DNA of 64,000 nt. Origin: Bradyrhizobium hipponense (lineage in GTDB: Bacteria; Pseudomonadota; Alphaproteobacteria; Rhizobiales; Xanthobacteraceae). The stretch is from contig NZ_VSTH01000078.1 in the NCBI RefSeq assembly GCF_008123965.1, positions 186,001-250,000 of the forward strand, written 5' to 3'. The translations under genes were made by a program, and so were the position numbers. The notes under the pieces were generated by a model. That model saw nothing but the letters and a program-made list of their open reading frames with translations, did not search any database and was not told the origin of the DNA. Position 1 is the stretch's first letter, and every line of letters starts with the position of its first letter. Shown here piece by piece: positions 26,901-35,609 of the stretch.

Positions 26901-27059
26901 TATACTCTGATCGGCGGAACGGCGGTCGGCACGGTCCTGATCCTGCTGTTCCTTCCTGCGCTCTACGTCGCCTGGTTTCGAATCAAGCCGGCCTCGGACG
27001 AGCTTTATGAGCATTCTGCGAACGAACCGGAATTGCGAACAGCAATGGCTGCCGAGTAG
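23949..27059 (+). CDS. RND-family efflux permease
   Basis: A 1036-residue HAE1/AcrB-like proton antiporter. It has twelve TM segments in two homologous halves with two large periplasmic loops. The proton relay Asp pair is in LGLLVDDAIIAIE (about residues 401-402), and TM1 reads RAVTLFFILLLAAAGAYAF. The second half has the matching TM block beginning at about residue 860. Drug or metabolite efflux is the family function. It starts 3 bases after the NTF2-like gene and completes the operon; no outer-membrane factor follows. Confidence 0.93.
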   Translation: MNLNLSAIAVRERAVTLFFILLLAAAGAYAFLMLGRAEDPSFTIKTLTVTTVWPGATAREMQDQVAEPLEKRLQELTWYDRVETTTRPGYAYMTVTLKDSTPPSAVQEEFYQARKKLGDEARKLPSGVLGPFVNDEYSDVSFALYALKAKGMPMRELARQAETIRQDLLHVPGVKKINILGERPEQIFIEFSYTKLATLGVSAQDIVAALQRQNTVTPAGSIDTKGPQVFIRVDGAYDSVQAIADTPIVAAGRTLKLSDIADIRRGYEDPPTYLIRHQGEPTITLAAVMQEGWDGLALGKALEERSAAIARTLPLGMTLAKVSDQAVNITSAVDEFMMKFAMALGVVLLVSLLSLGWRVGIVVATAVPLTLAVVFLIMLETGRFFDRITLGALILALGLLVDDAIIAIEVMVVKMEEGMDRIAAAAYAWSHTAAPMLSGTLVTVAGFLPVGFARSTAGEYAGNIFWVVGFALIVSWIVAVVFTPYLGVKMLPAIKPIEGGHHAIYGTPNYRRLRALITFAVRHKFVTVSIVAIAFALSAVSMGAVKQQFFPTSDRPEVLVEVRLPEGTSIETTTAAVEKLEHWLQDQPAAKIVTSYVGQGAPRFFFAMAPELPDPAFAKIVVLTPDAEAREALKRRLQEAVSQGLAPEAYVRVTQLVFGPYTPFPVEFRVTGPDPAQLYAISDKALDIMRGVPDVRQANRDWGDRTPVLRFIPDQDRLNLIGLSPAEVARQLQFLLTGVAVTQVREDIRNVPIVARSAGGERLDPTRLADFSLMSRDGRPIPLDQIGHSEIRLEEPILKRRDRTPVITIRSDINEATQPPEVSKEIMKALQPLIATLPAGYRIELGGSIEEAEKANTALGKIFPAMIAAMLIVIMLQVRSFSTMAMVMLTAPLGLVGVVPMLLAFNQPFGFNAILGLIGLAGILMRNTLILTEQIKENRAAGLDDYHAVIEATVQRTRPVILTALAAVLAFIPLTHSVFWGSMAYTLIGGTAVGTVLILLFLPALYVAWFRIKPASDELYEHSANEPELRTAMAAE

Positions 27060-27161
27060 GGCTCTCTTGGAGGAGGAGACGCTTGAAGTTTTCGCCCGCT
27101 CGGTACGCTTGATGATCCGTGGGGCGATCCCGGCCGACCCGTTTCAGTTCTGGAGATATCC

Positions 27162-27782
27162 GTGAAGTGCCGAACGGGAACAGATGCAGACGAGACGCGG
27201 ACGCGCATTCTCGAGGTCGCAGAGAAGCGCTTTCGCCGTGTCGGGTATCATAAGACATCTGTGGCCGACATAGCTTCCGAACTCGGCATGAGCCCGACGA
27301 ATATCTACCGCTTCTTTCCCTCCAGGGATGCGATCAACGAGTCCATCTGCGCGCGGATGGTGGACGAAGTTGCGGATTTCGCTTTTGCGATCGCGCGCGC
27401 GAATGCGCCGGCCATGGAAAAACTCGGCCAGCTCCTGACTGCCGTTCACCACCACAACAAGATGACCCTGATCGGGGAAAAGCACATGCACGACCTGATG
27501 GTCGCAGCCACGCAAGAAAACTGGCCGATCATCAACGCGCACACGCAGCGGATGGCGACGATCTTCGAGGCAATCATACGGGAGGGCATCGAAGCCGGCG
27601 AGTTCGTGATCGAAGATGCGGCGGAAGCCGCGCGAGCGGTCAAGTCAGCGTTCATGCCGTTCTTCCATCCGGTTCTGATCGAGCACTGCGTTCGAAACGG
27701 GGAAGATACCGAAGCAGGCCTGTGCAACCAGATACGTTTCATCCTGAAGGCGCTCGGCAAGTCTGAGCCGGCATGGACATAG
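27162..27782 (+). CDS. TetR-family regulator downstream of the efflux operon
   Basis: A 206-residue regulator starting at a GTG with GGAG 7 bases upstream. The helix-turn-helix is VADIASELGMSPTNIYRFFP (about residues 37-56). The C-terminal domain (LTAVHHHNKMTLIGEKHMHD) matches the TetR_C domains next to RND pumps. It lies 102 bases after the permease stop, in the same direction. Together with the TetR gene at 21583 the pump is flanked by two different TetR regulators. The ATG-type starts further in would remove the first helix, so the GTG is preferred. Confidence 0.85.
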   Translation: MKCRTGTDADETRTRILEVAEKRFRRVGYHKTSVADIASELGMSPTNIYRFFPSRDAINESICARMVDEVADFAFAIARANAPAMEKLGQLLTAVHHHNKMTLIGEKHMHDLMVAATQENWPIINAHTQRMATIFEAIIREGIEAGEFVIEDAAEAARAVKSAFMPFFHPVLIEHCVRNGEDTEAGLCNQIRFILKALGKSEPAWT

Positions 27783-28193
27783 CCACGATCACATGGCTCC
27801 TCAAACGTCTCGAATGGGCCGACATGGTGACCCCGTACGCGCGATCGCGACGATGAACGCCGCACTCTTCCCATGGACGAAAGGAGATCCCATAAATTAT
27901 CCGTCGCCCACAACCGATCCGGGACTGCGTGACGACCGAACCTCCAGACCAGAAAACCTCGGCGTCCAATAATCTCTCAACTACTTCATGGCAGGCGCTC
28001 ACTAATGAGCAGCTATTGGTTCTAAAATAGAATTAATTGAAGCGCCTTTCACAGCTTACAACCTCGTCTGCGGGCCCGCGCCAGAGTGGCTCAAACATCG
28101 GCGTTTTTCGCACAAATCTCGGGACTGACTTGCCGTGCACGAGAGTAGGCCTGTCGTTCACCGCCCGGCGCATGTCCATCTAATCGCTTGACG
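27783..28193. other. intergenic region before the CoA catabolic cluster
   Basis: No gene recognised. It contains one imperfect GTTC-N7-GAAT element at 28019-28033 and an AT-rich run following it. Reading frames in the remainder lack bias. Confidence 0.4.
28019..28033. promoter_or_regulatory. imperfect HxlR-type operator
   Basis: GTTC-TAAAATA-GAAT matches the GTTC-N7-GAAC dyad at 28195, 32118 and 35742 except for the last base, with the same 7-base AT-rich spacer. It lies 176 bases upstream of the perfect copy and may be a secondary site. Confidence 0.4.
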
Positions 28194-28210
28194 AGTTCAA
28201 AAAAAGAACT
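28194..28210 (+). promoter_or_regulatory. HxlR-type operator overlapping a -35 box (site A)
   Basis: AGTTC-AAAAAAA-GAACT is a perfect 5+7+5 dyad. TTGACG (28188-28193) directly precedes it, a good -35 match, so a bound repressor would cover the spacer of the promoter for the solute-binding-protein gene. A TAGGCT at 28212 is a possible but poor -10. Confidence 0.62.
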
Positions 28211-28377
28211 GTAGGCTGCGCGAAGAATATGGCCGAACGCAACGGCCGCGACGTGCCGGATTACGGCTGGACCCGTTCAGCGCGATGCGTCTTCGCAATG
28301 ACGCGCGACGAGCAGCCACCGGCGCAACAAAACAAAGCCACGTACCCGAAAAGGGTGCACGTTTGGGAGGACGAGCA

Positions 28378-29577
28378 ATGTTGGTGAGATGGAAGATCGT
28401 AGCGGCCCTGACTCTATTTTTGAGCGGCCCCGCATTCGCCGCCGACGAGCCGGGAATCTCTGCCACCGAGATCAAGATCGGCGGGGTTTTTCCCTTCAGC
28501 GGACCGGCGTCATCGATCGGTCTCGTGGGCAAGGGGCTCATGGCTTACATTCAGGCCTTGAATGACCGCGGCGGCGTCAACGGACGCAAGATCAACTACA
28601 TCGCCTATGACGACGGATATAGTCCTCCCAAGGCGGTGGAGCACGTCCGCAAGCTCGTTGAAAGCGACGAAGTGTCGTTCATGTTCGGCCAGCTCGGCAC
28701 CCCCGGCATCTCGGCCACTGCAAAATACCTGAAGGCCAAGGGGGTACCGAGTGTCGCCATCGTCAGTGGATCGTCCAAGTTCACGGACGTCGCCAACTAC
28801 CCGCTGATCACCACGGGTCTTGTCAGCTACGATACCGAAGGAAAGATCTACGCCAAATATCTGACGAAGACGCTGCCGAACGCCAAATATGCCATCCTCT
28901 ATCAGAACGACGATCTCGGCAAAGATTACCTCGGTGCTTTCAAGGCGTTTCTCGGCAAGGATTTCGACCGCAAGGTCGTCAGCGCGTCCTATGAGGTCAC
29001 TGAACCGACGATTGATTCACAGATCACCAATCTGAAGAGCTCGGGTGCCGAGGCCCTGGTGATCGCAGGGACGCCGAAGTTTGCGGCTCAGGCCATCCGG
29101 CAAGCCTCGGTGATCGGCTGGAAGGCGACCGTGATCATCAATTTCCCGTCCGGATCGGTCGGAGGCACGCTTGCACCGGCTGGTCTGGACAAATCCATCG
29201 GCGTGATGGTCGGGACGATCAACAAGGACATCCTGGATGACACCTGGAAAGACGATCCGGGCATGCAGGCCTACCGGGCATTTTTCGACAAGTATCTGCC
29301 GGGCGCCGACATCACCAACGGCAGCTATCTAACCGGCTATCAGCAAGGCGTCCTGCTCGAGCAGATTCTCAAGCAATGCGGTGATGATCTGTCGCGGAAG
29401 AATATTCTGGCGCAGGCGAAGAACCTGAAAAATGTCGTCGTTCCGACTGCACTGCCTGGGATCAAGGTCAACACCAGCGACACCGAGAACATGATCTGGA
29501 CGCAGATGCGGCTGCAGCGCTGGACCGGCACGACGTGGCAAGCCTTCGGAGAAGTCCTGGACGCCAGGTCCGAGTGA
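28378..29577 (+). CDS. periplasmic solute-binding protein, branched-chain/aromatic type
   Basis: A 399-residue protein of the LivJ/LivK-type (type I fold) ABC substrate-binding family. The signal peptide covers about residues 1-26 (ALTLFLSGPAFA). The mature protein opens with ATEIKIGGVFPFSGPASSIG, the usual N-terminal signature. In aromatic-degrading bacteria such proteins bind aromatic acids as well as amino acids. GGGAGG precedes the ATG. The cognate permease and ATPase genes are absent from the window, so it either uses components elsewhere or acts alone. It is the first gene after operator site A. Confidence 0.88.
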   Translation: MLVRWKIVAALTLFLSGPAFAADEPGISATEIKIGGVFPFSGPASSIGLVGKGLMAYIQALNDRGGVNGRKINYIAYDDGYSPPKAVEHVRKLVESDEVSFMFGQLGTPGISATAKYLKAKGVPSVAIVSGSSKFTDVANYPLITTGLVSYDTEGKIYAKYLTKTLPNAKYAILYQNDDLGKDYLGAFKAFLGKDFDRKVVSASYEVTEPTIDSQITNLKSSGAEALVIAGTPKFAAQAIRQASVIGWKATVIINFPSGSVGGTLAPAGLDKSIGVMVGTINKDILDDTWKDDPGMQAYRAFFDKYLPGADITNGSYLTGYQQGVLLEQILKQCGDDLSRKNILAQAKNLKNVVVPTALPGIKVNTSDTENMIWTQMRLQRWTGTTWQAFGEVLDARSE

Positions 29578-29633
29578 CTCTGGCGCAGCTCGCTCGCTCT
29601 ATCCACCCGCGGCAATTCAGGAGATCGTTTTCG

Positions 29634-31436
29634 ATGTCGACGAAGCCACTGACGTTTGCGCCGAGGGAACTCTCCATCGAGCGCCGGACCGACGGCACGC
29701 TCATATTGAGGTCGCCGCTTGAATTGGGGCCATGCGACTGGCGCATCACCGACTTTCTGCCGCGCTGGGCAAACGCGGCTCCAGAGCGGATATTCCTCGC
29801 GCAGCGCAATGCCAAAGGGGGATGGGACGAGATCAGCTATCGCCAGGCATGGTCGCAGATCCAGGCGGTCGGCCAAAGCCTGATCGACATGGGCGCAAAG
29901 CCGGCCGACAGGCTAGCGGTGCTTTCTGGGAACGCCATCGAGAACGCGGTGATCTCCTTTGCGGCGATGTCGATAGGCGTCATTCTGGCGCCGATATCGC
30001 CGAACTACACGCTGATGCCCGGCGGCCTTGCGCGTCTCAAGGACATCGCGCGGGTGCTGCGGCCGAACTTCGTTTTCGTCCAGAGCGGACGCGACTTTTC
30101 CGCAGCCCGCGCCATTCCCGAATTGGCAGACGCGGCCTGGATCAGCGTCGATGGCGCGCCGGAGACGACGCCCTACCGCGTTCTGACGGACCGAACGGCG
30201 TGCGATGGGTTCGCGCGTGCTGCGGGTCCGGTACCCAGCGACGCCGTTGCCAAAATTCTCTTCACGTCCGGTTCGACCGGTCTGCCAAAGGGCGTGTTGA
30301 ACACGCACCGCATGATGGCGAGCTCCCTGCAAATGGGAAGCCTGCTCGTGTCGCCACCGGAGGCGCCGGTCCAGGTCGAGTGGCTGCCGTGGCACCATAC
30401 GATGGGCAGCAACGTCATTCTCCACGGCATCCTCAAGAACGGCGGAACGCTCTACATTGATGATGGCCGGCCGCTGCCTCAGCTCTTTCACAAATCGGTT
30501 GCGAACCTCAAGGAGATCTCGCCGACGGCGATGTTCAACGTTCCCGCTGGCTATAACCTGTTGTGTGATGCCATCGAGAACGATCTCGCCCTCGGCGCGA
30601 GCATCTTCAAGCGGCTGGATAGATTGAGCTACGCGGGGGCCGCAATTTCGCAAGGCACGCTTGAAAAACTCTATCGGCTGACCTCTTCGATCACGGGCCG
30701 GCGGATTCCGGTGATGTCGGGCTATGGGACGACCGAAACTGCGCCGACAATCAGCACGACCCACTGGGCAACGGATCAGCCGGGCGAGATTGGTCTTCCC
30801 GCGCCGGGCGTGCAGCTGAAACTGATCCCGGTTTCCGATACATACGAGGCCAGGGTCAAGGGTCCCAACGTCACCCCCGGTTATCTCGGAAGCGCCGATT
30901 TGACGGCGAAGGCCTTCGACGAGGAGGGATTCTATCGCATCGGCGATACCGTGTCGTTCCTCGATCCCGAGAAGCCGGAGCTCGGTCTGCGTTTCACGGG
31001 CAGAATTTCCGAGAACTTCAAGCTCGCGAACGGCACCTGGGTTGCGATCGGGACTATGCGCGCCGCCATCCTGGCCGCAACGCGCGGCGTCTTGCTGGAC
31101 ATCGTCGTTGCGGGAGAAAACCGTGAAGCCTGCGCGCTGCTGTGCTGGCTGAATCCGACCGAGGCGGCGCGGATTGCGAACGCTCCGGCCGCGGATTTGA
31201 CCTGCGATCCCCGGGTCATCGAATTCCTGAGACTTCGCTTGCAGGAATACAATGAGGCCGTTGGAAGCAGCGAAAAAATCTGCTCGTTCACTCTGCTGAA
31301 GGATCCGCCTTCATTGGCCGCAGGAGAAATCACCGACAAGGCCTATGTTAATCAACGCGCCGTGCTCAAACACCGGGCCGAACAAGCGGAGCGTCTCCAC
31401 TGCGAGGAACCCGACGCAGCTGTGATTCGAGTCTGA
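29634..31436 (+). CDS. acyl-CoA synthetase, feruloyl-CoA-synthase-like
   Basis: A 600-residue AMP-binding (ANL) ligase. The P-loop-like motif is FTSGSTGLPKGVLNTHRM (about residues 212-229), the A5 region is SGYGTTETAP, and LPWHHTMGSN and GGTLYIDDGRPLP match the feruloyl-CoA-synthase branch. It should activate a carboxylic acid, plausibly a phenylpropanoid or related aromatic acid, to its CoA thioester with ATP. The canonical C-terminal Lys motif is not clearly seen, but GEITDKAYVNQRAVL may serve. The start has GGAG 10 bases upstream. It follows the solute-binding gene by 56 bases and is the first committed step of the cluster. Confidence 0.85.
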   Translation: MSTKPLTFAPRELSIERRTDGTLILRSPLELGPCDWRITDFLPRWANAAPERIFLAQRNAKGGWDEISYRQAWSQIQAVGQSLIDMGAKPADRLAVLSGNAIENAVISFAAMSIGVILAPISPNYTLMPGGLARLKDIARVLRPNFVFVQSGRDFSAARAIPELADAAWISVDGAPETTPYRVLTDRTACDGFARAAGPVPSDAVAKILFTSGSTGLPKGVLNTHRMMASSLQMGSLLVSPPEAPVQVEWLPWHHTMGSNVILHGILKNGGTLYIDDGRPLPQLFHKSVANLKEISPTAMFNVPAGYNLLCDAIENDLALGASIFKRLDRLSYAGAAISQGTLEKLYRLTSSITGRRIPVMSGYGTTETAPTISTTHWATDQPGEIGLPAPGVQLKLIPVSDTYEARVKGPNVTPGYLGSADLTAKAFDEEGFYRIGDTVSFLDPEKPELGLRFTGRISENFKLANGTWVAIGTMRAAILAATRGVLLDIVVAGENREACALLCWLNPTEAARIANAPAADLTCDPRVIEFLRLRLQEYNEAVGSSEKICSFTLLKDPPSLAAGEITDKAYVNQRAVLKHRAEQAERLHCEEPDAAVIRV

Positions 31437-31462
31437 GGACGCGTTTGGTGATCGTGGCCGGC

Positions 31463-31975
31463 TCAAGCGGCGCTGCGCCGCGCCTTCGCCTTCGGCTTGT
31501 CAGGTGCCGCTATCGTCAGCGGGCTTTGGGCGCCGGGGCCCGGATGGGTATGAACCTCCTTGGCCAGAAGCGGCTCGCCGCATTCAGAGCACACCATGAC
31601 CGGGTCGAAGTCCTTTCCGCACTTGCGGTGCTGGTGCAGCAACGGCCGGCCGCGCTCGTCGACCATGTGAGTGTCGCCCCAATGCACCAGCGCCATCATG
31701 ATCGGATAAAGATCGAGGCCCTTCTGGGTCAGGATATATTCGTGCCGTTTGGGCGCTTCCTGGTAGGGAATGCGGCGCAGGATGCCCAGCCGAACCAGCT
31801 TCTTCAGCCGTTCAGCAAGCAGATGGCGTGTAATTCCGAGCGCCGACTGAAATCCTTCGAAGCGCCGCGTGCGCAGAAAGCATTCGCGCAGGATCAGAAG
31901 CGTCCAGCGGTCGCCGATCACGCCAATGGTCCGGGCCATCGAACACGGCTCTTCCTCGAGTTCCTTCCACTTCAT
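31463..31975 (-). CDS. HxlR-family regulator
   Basis: A 170-residue regulator. The N-terminus MKWKELEEEPCSMARTIGVI is typical of HxlR (Cys near position 11 is often redox- or ligand-responsive). The winged helix follows in GDRWTLLILREC and FQSALGITRHLLAERLKKL. A C-terminal extension of about 50 residues contains CSECGEPLL and a Lys/Arg-rich tail. The start at 31975 has GGAG 7 bases upstream; longer N-terminal extensions lack sense. It faces away from the isomerase gene across operator site C, which is probably its own target. Confidence 0.88.
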   Translation of the reverse strand: MKWKELEEEPCSMARTIGVIGDRWTLLILRECFLRTRRFEGFQSALGITRHLLAERLKKLVRLGILRRIPYQEAPKRHEYILTQKGLDLYPIMMALVHWGDTHMVDERGRPLLHQHRKCGKDFDPVMVCSECGEPLLAKEVHTHPGPGAQSPLTIAAPDKPKAKARRSAA

Positions 31976-32116
31976 CCGTACTCTCCAGTCGTCGCGGCAT
32001 GGCCGCCTCGAATCGTCGCTGAGGCCGTTCCATTTCTTGCATTCTAGATAGGTACTGAATTCCAAACAATACCCCGGTCACTAGGCCAAACCAGCGCAAA
32101 TCCGGCCAAATTTGAC

Positions 32117-32133
32117 AGTTCGATTTTAGAACT
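32117..32133 (+). promoter_or_regulatory. HxlR-type operator overlapping a -35 box (site C)
   Basis: AGTTC-GATTTTA-GAACT is a perfect dyad with the same arms and spacer length as site A. TTGACA (32112-32117) is a full -35 consensus and TATAGA or TAGAGA follows at about 32133-32140. It lies 81 bases before the isomerase ATG and 142 before the HxlR start, so it could serve both. Confidence 0.65.
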
Positions 32134-32213
32134 ATAGAGATGAGCTCAGGCAAGGCTTGCGATTGGATCGCCGGTCTTTGACCATCCAATGCGCTCTGCG
32201 GGAGAAAGCGGTC

Positions 32214-32846
32214 ATGACCCCCAAGGTTGAATTCCAGTTCGATTTCGGCAGCCCGAACGCCTATCTGGCGGAAGTCGCCATTCCCGGCATCGAGCAGCGG
32301 ACCGGCGCGAAGTTCGAGTACGTCCCGGTCCTGCTTGGCGGGATCTACAAGGCGACCGGCAACATGTCGCCGTTCGACTCGCTCCGCGGGATCAAGAACA
32401 AGCCGGAATACCAGGCGCTCGAGACCCAGCGGTTCATCCGGCGCCACAACATCACGAAATTTCGCCAGAATTCCTTCTTCCCAGTCAACACCTTGATGCT
32501 GATGCGCGGCGCCGTCGCGGCCCAGTTCGAAGGCGTGTTCGAACCCTATTTCCGCGCCGCCTATCATCACATGTGGGAAGAGCCCAAGAAGATGGACGAT
32601 CCCGAGGTGTTCCGGAGCGCATTTGCTTCCTCGGGGATCGACATCGACAGGCTGGTCGCGCGCGCGCAGCAGGACGACGTCAAGAAGAAGCTGATCGACT
32701 TGACCAATGACGCGGTCGCCCGCGGTGCTTTCGGTTCACCGACGTTCTTCGTTGGCAAGGAGATGTTCTTCGGCAAGGATCAACTCCGGGACGTCGAGGA
32801 ATCGATCGTCGAACAATCCCGGCAGCCGGTTTCCAAAGCCGGCTAG
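32214..32846 (+). CDS. DsbA/GST-kappa-family isomerase
   Basis: A 210-residue thioredoxin-fold protein of the 2-hydroxychromene-2-carboxylate isomerase/GST-kappa group. The N-terminal motif FQFDFGSPNAYLAEV carries the Ser at the position used by glutathione in this group. The C-terminal part has GAFGSPTFFVGKEMFFGKDQL. Family members use glutathione to isomerise ring-cleavage or chromene-type products. GGGAG precedes the ATG. It is the first gene after operator site C and stands next to the CoA-transferase gene. Confidence 0.83.
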   Translation: MTPKVEFQFDFGSPNAYLAEVAIPGIEQRTGAKFEYVPVLLGGIYKATGNMSPFDSLRGIKNKPEYQALETQRFIRRHNITKFRQNSFFPVNTLMLMRGAVAAQFEGVFEPYFRAAYHHMWEEPKKMDDPEVFRSAFASSGIDIDRLVARAQQDDVKKKLIDLTNDAVARGAFGSPTFFVGKEMFFGKDQLRDVEESIVEQSRQPVSKAG

Positions 32847-32945
32847 TTACCGTTTGCGGACCGGGGCTATCGTGACGAGGGCACCTGCGGGAAGCTAAAG
32901 TGACCCTCGGCCCGTTGGCAGAAAAAAAGATCCAGGGAGAGTGAA

Positions 32946-34145
32946 ATGGCTGGTCCGCTGAGCGGCGTTCGTGTCCTCGATCTGACCGGCGTGGTGTCGG
33001 GCCCGTTTGCGACCATGTTTCTCGCTGATCAGGGCGCCGACGTGCTCAAGATCGAGCCGATCGGCGGCGATATCACCCGTCGCAGCCGCGCCACCATCGA
33101 CAAGGATGGCGAGTTCTCCGCGCTGTTCATCTCTTCAAACCGCGGCAAGCGTTCGCTCTCGATCGACGTCAAGAGCCCAGCCGGGCGCGAGGTGCTGGCC
33201 AAACTGGTCGCGCAGGCCGATGTCCTGGTGCAGAACTTCCGGCCCGGCACCATGGAGCGCCTCGGCCTCGGCGTCGAAGAGCTGCGCCAGCGTCACCCGC
33301 GCCTGATCTACGTCTCGATCAGCGGCGTCGGCGAGACCGGACCCTATGTGAAGAAGCGCGTCTACGATCCGATCATTCAGGGCCTGTCGGGCTTTGCAGA
33401 TATCCAGTCGCAGCCGGTCACCAATCGCCCGCAGATGATCCGCACCATCGTATGCGACAAGACCACCGCGGTGTTCACGGCGCAGGCGGTGGCGGCCGCG
33501 CTCTATGCGCGCGAGAAAACCGGGAAGGGGGATCACATCCAGGTCGCGATGCTGGATGCCATGATTTCCTACCTCTGGCCGGAAGGCATGATGCAGTACA
33601 CCGTGGTCGGAGCCGAGGCCGCCGCCGCCGATCCCAACGACCGGCCGGATCTCGTGTTCAAGACCAGCGACGGCTACATCACGGCCGGCACCATCTCCGA
33701 TTCCGAATGGCAGGGCTTCTGCCGCGCGTCCGGCGATCCCGAACTCGCCAACGATCCCCGGTTTGCGACCCCGTCGGCGCGCTCCGTCAACGCCACGGCG
33801 CGCATCAACAAGATGGCGGAGTATATCGGCCAGCACACCACCGCCGAATGGCTGGAGCGTCTGGACGCCGCGGATGTCCCTTGCGCGCCCATTCTGCGGC
33901 GCGGCGAGATCATCCACAATGAACAGGTGGTGGCGCGCGGGATCATCGCGGAATTCGATCAGCCGAAGGTCGGCCGGGTGCGGCAGCCGAAGCCCGCAGC
34001 CCGCTTCGAAGTCAACCAGGCCGCGATCGGCGGACCGGCCCCTCGCGTCGGCGAGCACTCGCGCGAGGTGCTGCGCGAGCTGGGTTACGGCGATGACGCG
34101 ATCGACGACATGGTCGCCGCGCGCACGTTGCGCGTGGCCGGGTAG
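32946..34145 (+). CDS. type III CoA-transferase (CaiB/BaiF)
   Basis: A 399-residue family III CoA transferase. The N-terminal LSGVRVLDLTGVVSGPFATM and the conserved Asp141 in YDPIIQG, which forms the aspartyl-CoA anhydride intermediate, are present. The family moves CoA between carboxylic acids without ATP. Here it may recycle CoA from a pathway product onto the incoming acid, complementing the ligase. GGGAG precedes the ATG. It is 99 bases after the isomerase and convergent with the GST gene. Confidence 0.92.
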   Translation: MAGPLSGVRVLDLTGVVSGPFATMFLADQGADVLKIEPIGGDITRRSRATIDKDGEFSALFISSNRGKRSLSIDVKSPAGREVLAKLVAQADVLVQNFRPGTMERLGLGVEELRQRHPRLIYVSISGVGETGPYVKKRVYDPIIQGLSGFADIQSQPVTNRPQMIRTIVCDKTTAVFTAQAVAAALYAREKTGKGDHIQVAMLDAMISYLWPEGMMQYTVVGAEAAAADPNDRPDLVFKTSDGYITAGTISDSEWQGFCRASGDPELANDPRFATPSARSVNATARINKMAEYIGQHTTAEWLERLDAADVPCAPILRRGEIIHNEQVVARGIIAEFDQPKVGRVRQPKPAARFEVNQAAIGGPAPRVGEHSREVLRELGYGDDAIDDMVAARTLRVAG

Positions 34146-34171
34146 GCCGAAGCGCTTCGGGCGATCGGCTC

Positions 34172-34849
34172 TCAGGCCTTGCCAGGCATCGGTGTAATCG
34201 ACGCTAGCGGAGCATTCGCCGCAGCCGCGCGCAGGTAAGCCTCCCGACTTCGCATACGCTCGAGATAGGGCTGCGCATTGTTGCAAATGCCGACACCATA
34301 TGCGACCGCCCAGTCGAGGCACGTCGTCAGCAGGATATCGGCGCTGCTGAAGCGGTCGCCCATCAGGAACTGTCGGCCGTCGGCGAGCGCGACCTCGACA
34401 TGGCGCAACTGCGCCCGAAAATATTCCGCGGCTTGAGCTACGACCTCCGGCGCGACGCCGTAGATCGGGCCGAGCGCATCGGCGCTGTGGCGGCGCATCA
34501 CGTACAGGCTGGTAGAGTCGAGCTCGGTGACGATAAAGAAGCACCATTCCAGCCACGCGGCATAGTCGCGGGTTGATTCCGGAATCAATGCACGCTCCGG
34601 CGTGGAATACATGCGCGACAAATATGCGACGATCGCGGCGCTCTCGCCGATGCGGAAGTCACCGTCCTGCAGCAGCGGAATCTTCTGGCGCGGATTGAGC
34701 CTGGTATATTCGGGGGTCTTGGTCTCACCGGTCCGCGGGCCGATCGGTTTGACCTTGTAAGCCAGGCCCAGCTCGTGCATCGCCCAGTGCGGTCGAACGG
34801 TGCGGCTTGTCCCGACGCCCCACAGGGTGAGGTCTGGATTGTCGCTCAT
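34172..34849 (-). CDS. glutathione S-transferase
   Basis: A 225-residue GST. The N-terminal thioredoxin domain carries RTVRPHWAMHELGLAYKVKP (potential Ser/Thr active site near residue 15), TPEYTRLNPRQKIPLLQDGD with the cis-Pro, and GESAAIVAYL. The helical C-terminal domain has GDRFSSADILLTTCLDWAV. It probably conjugates glutathione to an electrophilic intermediate. It starts 1 base after the SDR stop at 34851, so the two genes are translationally coupled in a minus-strand unit driven from the site D region. Confidence 0.88.
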   Translation of the reverse strand: MSDNPDLTLWGVGTSRTVRPHWAMHELGLAYKVKPIGPRTGETKTPEYTRLNPRQKIPLLQDGDFRIGESAAIVAYLSRMYSTPERALIPESTRDYAAWLEWCFFIVTELDSTSLYVMRRHSADALGPIYGVAPEVVAQAAEYFRAQLRHVEVALADGRQFLMGDRFSSADILLTTCLDWAVAYGVGICNNAQPYLERMRSREAYLRAAAANAPLASITPMPGKA

Positions 34850-34850
34850 G

Positions 34851-35594
34851 TCACCATTTCTCTGCAGCCGGGCGAAGATCGAGTTCATGGGTCCAGCCGT
34901 CGCGGCTTTGCTGATGGGCAAACCAATACGCTTCGGCAATCGAGGAGGTCTTGGTCAGGCTGTCGGGAGGGATCTCGCTTGCCTCGATCCCCTTGGCCGC
35001 CTTCATGCGCTGATGAATGGCTTCGCTATCGACGCCGGCATCGATGATGAGGTGGACGACATGAATATTCTCGGGCCCGAGCTCGCGCGCCATGGCCTGG
35101 GCCAGCGCGCGAAGGCCGAATTTTGCCGATGAGAACGCGGCAAAGCCCTTGCTGCCGCGGATGCTTGCGGTTGCACCGGTAAAGAAGATGGTGCCCCGCC
35201 CGCGCGGCAGCATGACGCGCGCAGCTTCGCGTCCGACCAGGAATCCGGCGTAGCACGCCAGCTCCCAGGCCTTGAAGAACAGCTTCTCCGTGGTCTCCAG
35301 CAGCGGCTTGTTGACGTTCGATCCGGCATTGAACAGGCAGATCTCGATCGGCCCGATCTCGCGTTCGACGTCCGCGAACAACTTCTGGACCTCCGCTTCC
35401 TGGCGGGCGTCGACGCTGAAAGCGTGGATGCTTTGGCCTTTCGCCCTGAGCTCATCCACAAGCGCCTGGGATTTGGCTGGATCGCGTCTGCAGATGCAAA
35501 CAGTGTAGCCGCCGCTGGCAAACCGGCGTGCAACGGCAGCACCGATGGCATCGCCCGCGCCGACCAGCATCGCGACCCCGCGACTTTCTCCCAT
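34851..35594 (-). CDS. SDR-family protein lacking catalytic Tyr, paralogue 1
   Basis: A 247-residue short-chain dehydrogenase/reductase fold. The nucleotide loop MLVGAGDAIGAAVARRFASG lies near residues 9-28, and NAG (89-91) is conserved. The active-site block reads GFAAFSSAKFG: the Lys (158) is present but the YxxxK tyrosine is Phe154. It shares TGATASxRG and KFGLRAxAQAMARE with the protein at 36098. Start at 35594 is preferred over 35609 because GGGAGA lies 8 bases upstream. It is transcribed away from operator site D together with the GST gene. Dehydrogenase activity by the usual mechanism is doubtful. Confidence 0.85.
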   Translation of the reverse strand: MGESRGVAMLVGAGDAIGAAVARRFASGGYTVCICRRDPAKSQALVDELRAKGQSIHAFSVDARQEAEVQKLFADVEREIGPIEICLFNAGSNVNKPLLETTEKLFFKAWELACYAGFLVGREAARVMLPRGRGTIFFTGATASIRGSKGFAAFSSAKFGLRALAQAMARELGPENIHVVHLIIDAGVDSEAIHQRMKAAKGIEASEIPPDSLTKTSSIAEAYWFAHQQSRDGWTHELDLRPAAEKW

Positions 35595-35609
35595 GCTCGT
35601 CTCTCCCAT

